Shown in pieces: positions 54,907 to 62,424 of a DNA stretch of 64,000 bases (positions within the stretch are counted from its first letter, which is position 1; the number at the start of each line of letters is the position of its first letter). The position numbers were made by a program, and so were the translations under genes. The stretch is from Actinomycetaceae bacterium (GTDB lineage: Bacteria > Actinomycetota > Actinomycetes > Actinomycetales > Actinomycetaceae): assembly GCA_030537735.1 (NCBI GenBank), contig JAUNVG010000001.1, forward strand, positions 302,160 to 366,159, in the 5' to 3' direction. Under the pieces are notes generated by a model that did no database searches, was not told the DNA's origin, and was given only the letters and a program-made list of their open reading frames with translations.

Positions 54907-56289
54907 ATGGCGAAGTTGTCAATGCCGAAGTGGTTGCAAGCCCCGCCTGCGGCTACTCCCCTTCCTCCCGACAGAGTAAAAGAAATATACCCGCGTTGGC
55001 GATTCCAAGTATTCCTTGGCATATTTATCGGATACGCCGGTTTCTACCTGATTCGAAACAACGTATCTGCGGTCGCCCCGCTGCTCATCAGTGATACCGG
55101 CATCGACAAGGTCGGACTAGGCATTGTAGCTAACGCGGTTCTCTTTGCCTACGGTCTTTCTAAGTTCTTCTCCGCGATGCTGTCCGACCGCGCCAACGCC
55201 AGATACTTCCTCCCACTAGGCCTGGCTCTGTCCGCGGTAATGAACCTTCTGATCGCCTTCGTCCCTTGGCTAACTGCCAGCGTAGGCATCTTCGCAACCG
55301 CTATGTTCATCAACGGTTGGTTCCAGGGGATGGGCTGGCCTCCTTGCGGCCGCGTCCTCGTTCATTGGTACTCCACTAACGAACGCGGATGGAAAACGGC
55401 GATTTGGAATACCGCTCACAACGTTGGTGGTGCCGGCTTACCTGCACTAATCGGGGTCGGGCTGGCCTGGACCGGAGATAAATGGCAAGCCGCCTTCTGG
55501 GTTCCTGCAGTAGTTGCCCTATTCGTGGCCCTTTTGGGCTTCATCCTCATTCGCGACACACCAGCCTCAATCGGTTTACCCCCGATCGAGGAGTACCGCA
55601 ACGATCCTGCGAAGGTAGAGGTAGATAAATCCAGTGACATTTCCGCTAAGGAAATGCTGATGAAGCACGTTCTCACCAACCGCACAATCGTCATGCTGGC
55701 TGTCGCTAACATCTTCGTCTATACCCTTCGGTATGGTGTTCTGAACTGGATCACGGTGTTCTTGTCAGAAAAGCACCATATGGAAATCAGCGGTGGCCTA
55801 GTAGGCTTCGCAGCCTTCGAACTCGCAGGCATTCTAGGCACCATTGTTTGCGGCTGGATGTCAGATAAGGTCTTCAAAGGATACCGTTCAGGAGCCGGTA
55901 TCTTCTTCACCGTAGCCACAGCCCTAGCTATCGCAGGATACTGGCTGGTCCCGGTAGGCACCCCCTCTTGGATACTGATCCTTCTAATCGCTCTTATCGG
56001 CGGATTAATCTACGGACCGGTTATGCTGATCGGCCTGCAGGCCATCGACCTTTCACCGGCTAACGTGGCGGGCACAGCAGCAGGTTTCACCGGGCTTTTG
56101 GGATATTTGCTGGGCGCCACCTTAGCTTCCACCGGTGTCGGTATTTTAGTTCAGCACTTTGGCTGGGACGTCACCTTCATAGTCTTCATCGTGTTCTCCG
56201 CCGCTACGGTAGCACTGTTCGCCATCGTGGGCCGCGATGAGAAGCTACTTATGGAAAGACACCGTCAACGTTCCCAGGCACAACAATAG
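54907..56289 (+). CDS. OPA-family organophosphate:phosphate antiporter (GlpT/UhpT/PgtP-like)
   Basis: An MFS antiporter exchanging phosphate for a phosphorylated metabolite. The 460 residues form about 12 helices. The substrate-binding arginines of GlpT appear to correspond to R in GFYLIRNNVSAVAPLL and in FVYTLRYGVLNWITVFLSE, and its central His to NTAHNVGGAGLP, closer to GlpT than UhpT. ATG 54907 is preceded by AGAGG; a TTG nine codons earlier is the alternative. Downstream of a two-component system and upstream of an ABC importer, as in bacterial sugar-phosphate loci. Glycerol-3-phosphate, phosphoglycerate and hexose phosphates all remain possible. Confidence 0.9.
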   Translation: MAKLSMPKWLQAPPAATPLPPDRVKEIYPRWRFQVFLGIFIGYAGFYLIRNNVSAVAPLLISDTGIDKVGLGIVANAVLFAYGLSKFFSAMLSDRANARYFLPLGLALSAVMNLLIAFVPWLTASVGIFATAMFINGWFQGMGWPPCGRVLVHWYSTNERGWKTAIWNTAHNVGGAGLPALIGVGLAWTGDKWQAAFWVPAVVALFVALLGFILIRDTPASIGLPPIEEYRNDPAKVEVDKSSDISAKEMLMKHVLTNRTIVMLAVANIFVYTLRYGVLNWITVFLSEKHHMEISGGLVGFAAFELAGILGTIVCGWMSDKVFKGYRSGAGIFFTVATALAIAGYWLVPVGTPSWILILLIALIGGLIYGPVMLIGLQAIDLSPANVAGTAAGFTGLLGYLLGATLASTGVGILVQHFGWDVTFIVFIVFSAATVALFAIVGRDEKLLMERHRQRSQAQQ

Positions 56290-56316
56290 TTTCGAGCCAA
56301 CACACCCTTTCGGGTA

Positions 56317-56356
56317 AGGATTAGGGTCGCATTTACCATGATGCGACCCTAATCCT
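56317..56356 (+). terminator. Hairpin between the OPA gene and the binding-protein gene
   Basis: A perfect 16-bp stem (AGGATTAGGGTCGCAT, 56317-56332, with 56341-56356) and 8-base loop. It follows the OPA stop by 27 bases and ends 15 bases before the binding-protein ATG. No U-run follows. It probably separates OPA from the ABC genes; if transcription reads through, it would sit next to the start codon. Confidence 0.6.
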
Positions 56357-56358
56357 CT

Positions 56359-56364
56359 TAGAAT
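56359..56364 (+). promoter_or_regulatory. -10 element of a probable leaderless promoter (ABC importer)
   Basis: TAGAAT followed by exactly seven bases (GAGTCCT) and ATG 56372. An ATG at 56363 overlaps the hexamer and is therefore less likely as start. The -35 region falls in the preceding hairpin and is not convincing. Confidence 0.45.
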
Positions 56365-56371
56365 GAGTCCT

Positions 56372-57454
56372 ATGACGTGCACGCGTGTTACCCCTCGTTT
56401 AGATGCACACAGGGTGGCGTCGCTGCCAAAGCATCAAACTATTAGGCGCATCATCACTACAGCCTTAACCGCAGCACTAATGGTAGTCCTAACCTCCTGC
56501 TCGGGATTGACTGCAGCTGAGCGCAACCGTCCTCAAATACGGTTTATTTGCTCTAATGAAGAGGAGATTTGCCGAAGTTGGGCAGAAAAATATCAACTCG
56601 AAACCGGTGTGAGAACCAGCTACTTGCGTCTACCCACTTCAGAAGCACTCGCCCGCGTAGCCTCACACCGCTACGCCCCGGAATTCGATGCTTGGGTCGG
56701 AGGCCCCTCCGAGAACTACTTGGTAGCAAAAGACCAGGGACTACTAGAGCCAATATCACTACCCGAAGCTAATATTCCTGCGCGCTACCGTGACCGAGAT
56801 GGTCACTGGTTTGGGATTTATGCTTCACTGCTGGGATTTTGTGTGAACCAAGATGTGCTCGATAAACACAATCTACCTGTCCCACAATCCTGGGAAGATT
56901 TAGAAGACAGCCAGTGGCAATCATGGATTAGCGCCTCCTCACCGCTAACTTCGGGAACCGCATTCACCGCGCTTTGGACCCAAGCAACGATCTTCGGCCC
57001 AGACGCAGCCAGACACCTAAAAGCCGTTTACCAAAACGTCGGGAGATTGACGCACTCAGGGACCGCACCAGCTAACGTCGTCGCCCGTGGCCAAGCCGCT
57101 GTCGCTATTAGCTTCACCCCATACTGTTTATCGCCAGATTCCACTGCGCAGTCTTCGTTGCGAATTATCTACCCGCAAGAGGGTACTTTCTACGAGGTAG
57201 GCGGGGCCGCCGTCCTCGCCGGCGGTAATAATATTTCGCAGGCTAAGAGCTTCTTGAGCTGGGTTACTTCACCTACCGGCCAAACTGTTGCCAGCGACTG
57301 CGGAGTGAACCAAATTCCCATCAATGAATCGGTACCGGGCAACCTCACCAGTTATCTGCGTAATACCAAGATACGCGTGCTGGATCTATCCACTCAAGAA
57401 GCTTCCCAAGCGCGCGCTGCTTGGCTGGAATGGTTTGCGAATACCCAATGGTGA
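56372..57454 (+). CDS. AfuA-like solute-binding lipoprotein
   Basis: Captures the substrate outside the membrane. 360 residues; a hydrophobic leader (TTALTAALMVVLTSC) ends in a lipobox LTSC, so it is a lipid-anchored binding protein. The mature part (RPQIRFICSNEEEICRSWAEKYQLETG, SEALARVASHRYAPEFDAWVGG, QGLLEPISLPEANIPARYRD) follows the extracellular binding-protein family first called iron-binding. Members of that family near OPA transporters (AfuA, HptA) bind sugar phosphates or phosphate. A GTG at 56414 is another possible start. First gene of an ABC operon, overlapping the permease by 7 bases. Confidence 0.87.
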   Translation: MTCTRVTPRLDAHRVASLPKHQTIRRIITTALTAALMVVLTSCSGLTAAERNRPQIRFICSNEEEICRSWAEKYQLETGVRTSYLRLPTSEALARVASHRYAPEFDAWVGGPSENYLVAKDQGLLEPISLPEANIPARYRDRDGHWFGIYASLLGFCVNQDVLDKHNLPVPQSWEDLEDSQWQSWISASSPLTSGTAFTALWTQATIFGPDAARHLKAVYQNVGRLTHSGTAPANVVARGQAAVAISFTPYCLSPDSTAQSSLRIIYPQEGTFYEVGGAAVLAGGNNISQAKSFLSWVTSPTGQTVASDCGVNQIPINESVPGNLTSYLRNTKIRVLDLSTQEASQARAAWLEWFANTQW

Positions 57455-59139
57455 GACAAGCAACCGGTGAAAAAGTACTCACCGCGACCGCGGTACTGAC
57501 GGTGGGACTATGCCTCCTACTGCTCCTTTTCATCCCACTGGCAGCGCTGTTCGTTTCAGCCTGGCCTACAGGCAACGAAATCTCCAGCATGATTCCCTCC
57601 TGCGCAGGGAGTGGAACCGCTAGTGACACAGCCTGCCTGCAGCACCCACAGATATATTTGAAGAAGGCCTCGCAAGCTACCTTAGTGTCCCTTTTGATCG
57701 CGGTAGCTGCCTCCGTGCTAGCGAGCGCGTTCGGCACCATTACTGCCGTGTCCACCTGGTATTTGCCTCGCCAGTTCACCGCTATCTGCGACGCTTTGAA
57801 CCTGCTGATACTTGCACTTCCGACATTTGCCATTGGTGCCAGCCTCGACCTTTCCCTTGGTCGCAGCTCCCTCTTCTCTCCCCTACTGGGATACCATCGC
57901 TTCGCCGGCATCACAGCCACAGTAGTGATCTTCGTATTAGCCTATTCACCCATCGCTTACTTTTCCGGCAGGCTCGCATTAATGCGGATTTCCAAACGAG
58001 CCGCCTGGCAGTCCCGCACTTTAGGCCTCTATGGTTGGCGACTGGCCCGCCGCACAGTTTTACCCGCGATCACAGCCAGCATCGCCCTACCTTACGGGAT
58101 CATTTTCCTTCTCACCATCTCCGATCCCCTTGTGCCTTCTCTTTTTACAGATCACCAACTCACCGCCGCAACATACGTCTGGCTCCTAGTTTCAGCGTTG
58201 GGTGATTTCCGTCTAGCTTCATTCCTAGGCTTATTCCTACTGGTAATAGCATCCCTAGCAGTGTCATCACTTTGGCTAATCCAACATCACCTAACCCGGC
58301 ATTTCCCCGCTATAGCCAATCTTCAACGACGCCCAGCTCGACCTGAAGATGAGCTTTGGATTCCAGGCAGGATCTCGCGTGTCGCCCTGACTGTGAACCT
58401 GCTTAATATTGCAATCAACCTTTGGGCACTATTGCCCGTAGTTACTGCTTTCTTCACTACCCGATGGCCCATTATTTCCGTTGATGTAGTAGTGAATACC
58501 CTAGTTTTTGCCCTGGTAGCGGTCATCCTTTCCTTAACTGTTTACGCTTCCGCTGCGTGGCTTTTAACACGCTCTAGGCTTAGCGCTAAAGTCACTACTT
58601 TTTTCCTCACCAGTCTTCTAATAGTTCCAGGTGCTACCTCCGGCACCGGCCTCGCTTTAGCCTACGGTTCGCCGCGCACCGTTAATAGTCTTCCCTCCTG
58701 GCTGGCGAGCACCTCAGCGGTAGGAGAAGGCGCTTTCCTCATTATCGCTTCGTTCTTAACAACAGCGATCCCGATTCTGTTCTGGACGCTCAATGCCCTC
58801 GGCGCCCGGTGGCCGCGCCTGAGCATCGAAATGGCGATGGTGCTGGGAGCCAGCCGATTCCGTGCCCTAAGGACCGTGCTCCTGCCCGCCAGTGCCCATA
58901 TCCTGGCAGTAGCGCTAACCGTCACTGCAGCCACCTCCACTGTCATGGTGGCACCTTTAATTTGGGTTACATCCGCTCAAACACCGGTAGCTATCACCCA
59001 CGTATTCACGCTCTTGGATCACGCCCAATACGAACAGGCCCTAGCCAGTTGCCTGGTACTGGCTTTAACCACCGTATCCTTAGTAGCACTAACCAGGTTG
59101 GCAATTGCCTTAGTCAGTCAACCGGCCGGAGGTCAGTGA
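57448..59139 (+). CDS. AfuB-like fused ABC permease
   Basis: Two permease domains in one 563-residue chain with about 12 helices, typical of the FbpB/AfuB group. Both halves have an EAA-type loop: RISKRAAWQSRTLGLYGWRLARRTVLPAI near residue 190 and EMAMVLGASRFRALRTVLLPASA near residue 465. I use the ATG 57448 overlapping the binding-protein stop (ATGGTGA). Its stop overlaps the ATPase start (TGATG). Co-translated with its partners. Confidence 0.92.
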   Translation: MVRQATGEKVLTATAVLTVGLCLLLLLFIPLAALFVSAWPTGNEISSMIPSCAGSGTASDTACLQHPQIYLKKASQATLVSLLIAVAASVLASAFGTITAVSTWYLPRQFTAICDALNLLILALPTFAIGASLDLSLGRSSLFSPLLGYHRFAGITATVVIFVLAYSPIAYFSGRLALMRISKRAAWQSRTLGLYGWRLARRTVLPAITASIALPYGIIFLLTISDPLVPSLFTDHQLTAATYVWLLVSALGDFRLASFLGLFLLVIASLAVSSLWLIQHHLTRHFPAIANLQRRPARPEDELWIPGRISRVALTVNLLNIAINLWALLPVVTAFFTTRWPIISVDVVVNTLVFALVAVILSLTVYASAAWLLTRSRLSAKVTTFFLTSLLIVPGATSGTGLALAYGSPRTVNSLPSWLASTSAVGEGAFLIIASFLTTAIPILFWTLNALGARWPRLSIEMAMVLGASRFRALRTVLLPASAHILAVALTVTAATSTVMVAPLIWVTSAQTPVAITHVFTLLDHAQYEQALASCLVLALTTVSLVALTRLAIALVSQPAGGQ

Positions 59140-60236
59140 TGAGTCTTCTAACCTTGCAAAATCTGGATGTCAAACGTCGAGGCAAACCAATCTTGAAGAA
59201 CATTAATCTGCGCATTGACGCCGGGGAAATGGTAGTTTTGATGGGCTCTTCGGGAGCGGGGAAATCTACCCTCCTGCGAGCCATCTGCGGGCTTCAGCGC
59301 CTCCACAGCGGGCGCATACTTTTGGCTGGAAAAGATATAACCGACCAACCCGTGCACCTACGTTCCGCAGCAATGGTCATGGACGAAGCCGGTCTTTTCC
59401 CGCACTACACGGTTCGGGAAAATATTCGCTTTGCGGTGCGCGAGAGCTCTGAGATCACCGCCAATGAACAGGTGGAGGTCGCTCTAACCGGGCTAGACCT
59501 AAGCCACCTTGCCGAGCGCTACCCGCGCGAGCTGTCAACCGGACAACAACAAAAGGTCGCACTTGCCCGGGCTTTAGTAAGACGCCCGAAGATCATGCTT
59601 TTTGACGAGCCCTTCGCACACGTAGATCGAGCATCTGCTAGCGACTTGGGTACCGCTTTACAACGTATGCACCGTCGCCTCGGATGCGCCGCCCTATTCG
59701 TCACCCATGACATCGAGGAAGCCTACGCCCTCGCTGATCGAGTGGTTCATCTTTCCAACGGAGAGGTAGTGCAAGACGACTTTCCTGAAGAGGTACATGA
59801 CCGCCCTGCTTCCCTGGAAATCGCCCGCGCCTGCGGTGCGCAAACTTTCCTTACCTACCAGGGGCGAGTCGAGGTCAACGCTTTAGGGGAGGTGTTCTTG
59901 GTAGGAGAACTTCTAGGCCAGAACATGCGAGTAAATGCGGCCGAGGATTTTGCCGCCTGGCAGGGTGATACTAAAGATTCAGTGGTGGTTGCCTATCCCA
60001 ACGCAGTTTCTCTTTCCGTTCTACCTCCCAGTTCACATGATGCGCGTGTACAAGGACCCATCGGCCAAGTCAACGCTCAAACCTACCGCGGACAGTGGTA
60101 CGTGACAGAGGTGGAATCAGAGTTGGGAACGGTGGTGGCGTATACCCCCACCGACCCACCTACTTGCGTAGTAGGCGATCGTGTACGCATTAACCTAGAT
60201 CAACGCAAACTGTGGGCATTACCACTGCCTAGCTAA
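59139..60236 (+). CDS. AfuC-like ABC transporter ATPase
   Basis: Powers the importer. 365 residues from ATG 59139, with GGAGG eight bases upstream. Walker A GSSGAGKST, signature LSTGQQQKVALARAL (LSGGQ with one change), Walker B MLFDEPFAHVD and switch VTHDIEEAYALADR. At the Q-loop, where VFQ is expected, the sequence reads MVMDEAGLFPHYTVREN, so the Gln is replaced by Asp. The C-terminal 130 residues form a TOBE-like domain (VVVAYPNAVSLSV, GQVNAQTYRGQWYVTEVE). Last gene of the ABC operon; glgX follows after 74 bases. Confidence 0.92.
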   Translation: MSLLTLQNLDVKRRGKPILKNINLRIDAGEMVVLMGSSGAGKSTLLRAICGLQRLHSGRILLAGKDITDQPVHLRSAAMVMDEAGLFPHYTVRENIRFAVRESSEITANEQVEVALTGLDLSHLAERYPRELSTGQQQKVALARALVRRPKIMLFDEPFAHVDRASASDLGTALQRMHRRLGCAALFVTHDIEEAYALADRVVHLSNGEVVQDDFPEEVHDRPASLEIARACGAQTFLTYQGRVEVNALGEVFLVGELLGQNMRVNAAEDFAAWQGDTKDSVVVAYPNAVSLSVLPPSSHDARVQGPIGQVNAQTYRGQWYVTEVESELGTVVAYTPTDPPTCVVGDRVRINLDQRKLWALPLPS

Positions 60237-60310
60237 GATTTTTCTCTCTATCGCGCGCTTTGTCGCTTATGGCATGGTTAATCGCTGCGGTTTCTGGCAA
60301 TGTTAATAGT

Positions 60311-62416
60311 ATGCAGATATGGCCTGGAGAACCCTACCCACTAGGAGCGACCTACGACGGGTCGGGAACTAATTTCGCAATTTTTTCTTCGGTGGCAGAC
60401 AAGGTAGAGCTTTGCCTGCTTGATGAAGACCGGCAGGAACAACGTGTGGAATTAACGGAAGTTGATGCCCACGTTTGGCACGCTTACCTTCCCGGGGTGC
60501 AGCCCGGTCAGCGTTACGGCTACCGGGTGCACGGCCCCTACGATCCCGCTAACGGGCACCGTTGCGACCCTAATAAGCTCCTTCTCGACCCGTACGCTAA
60601 AGCCATAGACGGTCAGGTAACCACCTCAGAGGCGCTGTATTCGTACACTTTCGCTGACCCTTCCCAGCGCAATGAGGCTGATTCCGCCGCTGAGACTATG
60701 GTTTCAGTGGTGATCAACCCCTTCTTCGATTGGGGACACGATCGCCCTCCGGCGCATGAGTACCACAACACGGTGATTTACGAAGCGCATGTTAAGGGTA
60801 TGACGCAGCTGCATCCCGAGGTCCCAGAGAAGCTACGTGGCACCTACGCGGGTATGGCTCACCCGGCGGTGGTTGAACATCTTAAGAGCCTGGGTATTAC
60901 CGCTTTAGAGCTAATGCCGGTCCACCAATACGTCAACGACCCGTACTTGCAGGAAAAAGGCCTGTCCAACTACTGGGGTTATAACACTATCGGTTTCTTC
61001 GCCCCGCACAACGCCTACACTGCCTACGGCAATGAGGGCCAGCAGGTACAAGAGTTCAAGCAGATGGTGAAGACCTACCACGAAGCTGACATTGAGATCA
61101 TTTTAGACGTGGTCTACAACCACACTGCCGAAGGCAACCACATGGGCCCGACCCTGAGTTTCCGCGGTATCGACAACGCTTCCTACTACCGCCTGGTGGA
61201 TGACGATAAAGCCCACTATTTCGACACCACCGGAACCGGGAACTCCCTGCTGATGAGTTCCCCCCACGTGCTGCAGTTGATTATGGATTCACTGCGGTAC
61301 TGGGTGACAGAAATGCACGTCGACGGTTTCCGTTTCGACTTGGCCTCCACCTTGGCTCGCCAGTTCCACGAGGTAGATCGCCTCTCAGCGTTCTTTGACC
61401 TCATTCAGCAAGACCCGGTGATTTCCCAGGTGAAGTTGATTGCCGAACCGTGGGATGTGGGGGTCGGTGGCTACCAGGTGGGAGGATTCCCCCCTCTGTG
61501 GTCGGAGTGGAATGGTAAGTACCGCGACACGGTGCGTGATTTCTGGCGAGGAGAGTTCTCTTCCCTGCCCGGTTTGGCCTCGCGCATCACAGGTTCGGCT
61601 GACCTGTATGAGCATTCGGGGCGTCGCCCCATGGCTTCGATTAACTTCGTGACCGCTCACGACGGGTTCACTATGCGCGATTTGGTTTCTTATAACCAAA
61701 AACATAATGATGCCAATGGCGAGGGCGGTGGCGACGGGGAGTCGAATAACCGTTCTTGGAACTGTGGTGAGGAAGGCCCCACGCAAGATCCTGAGATTCG
61801 TTCCCTGCGTTTGCGCCAGCACCGCAATTTCCTCACTACCATGATGATTTCCCAAGGTGTGCCGATGATCTCTCATGGGGATGAGTTCGGCCGCACCCAG
61901 CAGGGTAATAACAATACCTACTGCCAGGACAATGAGCTTTCTTGGATGGATTGGGATCTGAAAGAGGATCAAGAACAGCTACTATCTTTCAGCCAACGCA
62001 TTTTAGATCTGCGTAAGTCTCACCCGGTCTTCCGCCGCCGCCGTTTCTTCGCCGGCAGCGCTGAACGCGGTGGGGAGTCATCCTTGGGTGAGATTGAATG
62101 GTTTAACCCCTCCGGTGCTCACATGCAAGATGAGGAATGGGATCAAGCGTGGGCGCGGGCCACCATGATTTTCCTCAACGGCAACGGCATCCACGAGCCC
62201 GATGAACGCGGGCAGCGGGTAGTTGATGATGACTTCTTCCTATGTATCAACGCTGCCCCGGAAAAGATTGATTTCCATCTACCTGGCCCGACTTACGGGC
62301 AGCAGTGGTTGACGGAGATCAACACCGCTGATGATTGTGACCAGTCGACCTATGCTGCTGGCGAAGTAATTACTGTTAGTGCCCGCTCCATCATTATTGT
62401 GAGGAGCCCACGCTAA
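60311..62416 (+). CDS. glgX: Glycogen debranching enzyme GlgX/TreX
   Basis: Cleaves alpha-1,6 branches of (phosphorylase-trimmed) glycogen. 701 residues from ATG 60311 (MQIWPGEPYPLGATYDGSGTNFAIFS), preferred because the family begins at this motif; upstream ATGs add 17 odd residues. A CBM48 domain (residues 1-125) precedes the GH13 barrel with DVVYNHTAEG, HVDGFRFDLAS (nucleophile Asp), LIAEPWDVG (acid Glu) and FVTAHDGFTMRDL. No strong Shine-Dalgarno. It overlaps the treY Shine-Dalgarno, so together they form a treX-treY operon: debranching then terminal trehalosyl formation. Confidence 0.95.
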   Translation: MQIWPGEPYPLGATYDGSGTNFAIFSSVADKVELCLLDEDRQEQRVELTEVDAHVWHAYLPGVQPGQRYGYRVHGPYDPANGHRCDPNKLLLDPYAKAIDGQVTTSEALYSYTFADPSQRNEADSAAETMVSVVINPFFDWGHDRPPAHEYHNTVIYEAHVKGMTQLHPEVPEKLRGTYAGMAHPAVVEHLKSLGITALELMPVHQYVNDPYLQEKGLSNYWGYNTIGFFAPHNAYTAYGNEGQQVQEFKQMVKTYHEADIEIILDVVYNHTAEGNHMGPTLSFRGIDNASYYRLVDDDKAHYFDTTGTGNSLLMSSPHVLQLIMDSLRYWVTEMHVDGFRFDLASTLARQFHEVDRLSAFFDLIQQDPVISQVKLIAEPWDVGVGGYQVGGFPPLWSEWNGKYRDTVRDFWRGEFSSLPGLASRITGSADLYEHSGRRPMASINFVTAHDGFTMRDLVSYNQKHNDANGEGGGDGESNNRSWNCGEEGPTQDPEIRSLRLRQHRNFLTTMMISQGVPMISHGDEFGRTQQGNNNTYCQDNELSWMDWDLKEDQEQLLSFSQRILDLRKSHPVFRRRRFFAGSAERGGESSLGEIEWFNPSGAHMQDEEWDQAWARATMIFLNGNGIHEPDERGQRVVDDDFFLCINAAPEKIDFHLPGPTYGQQWLTEINTADDCDQSTYAAGEVITVSARSIIIVRSPR

Positions 62417-62424
62417 GGAGAACA

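Noticed and set aside
58809..59138. 110-residue N-terminal extension of the AfuC-like ATPase
   Set aside because: It overlaps the permease gene in another frame. The ATPase fold begins at ATG 59139, which has GGAGG upstream.
53089..60236. Reading the ABC importer as an iron(III) transporter
   Set aside because: The family is often annotated so, but the neighbouring OPA antiporter and two-component pair match known sugar-phosphate loci better. Not excluded by sequence alone.
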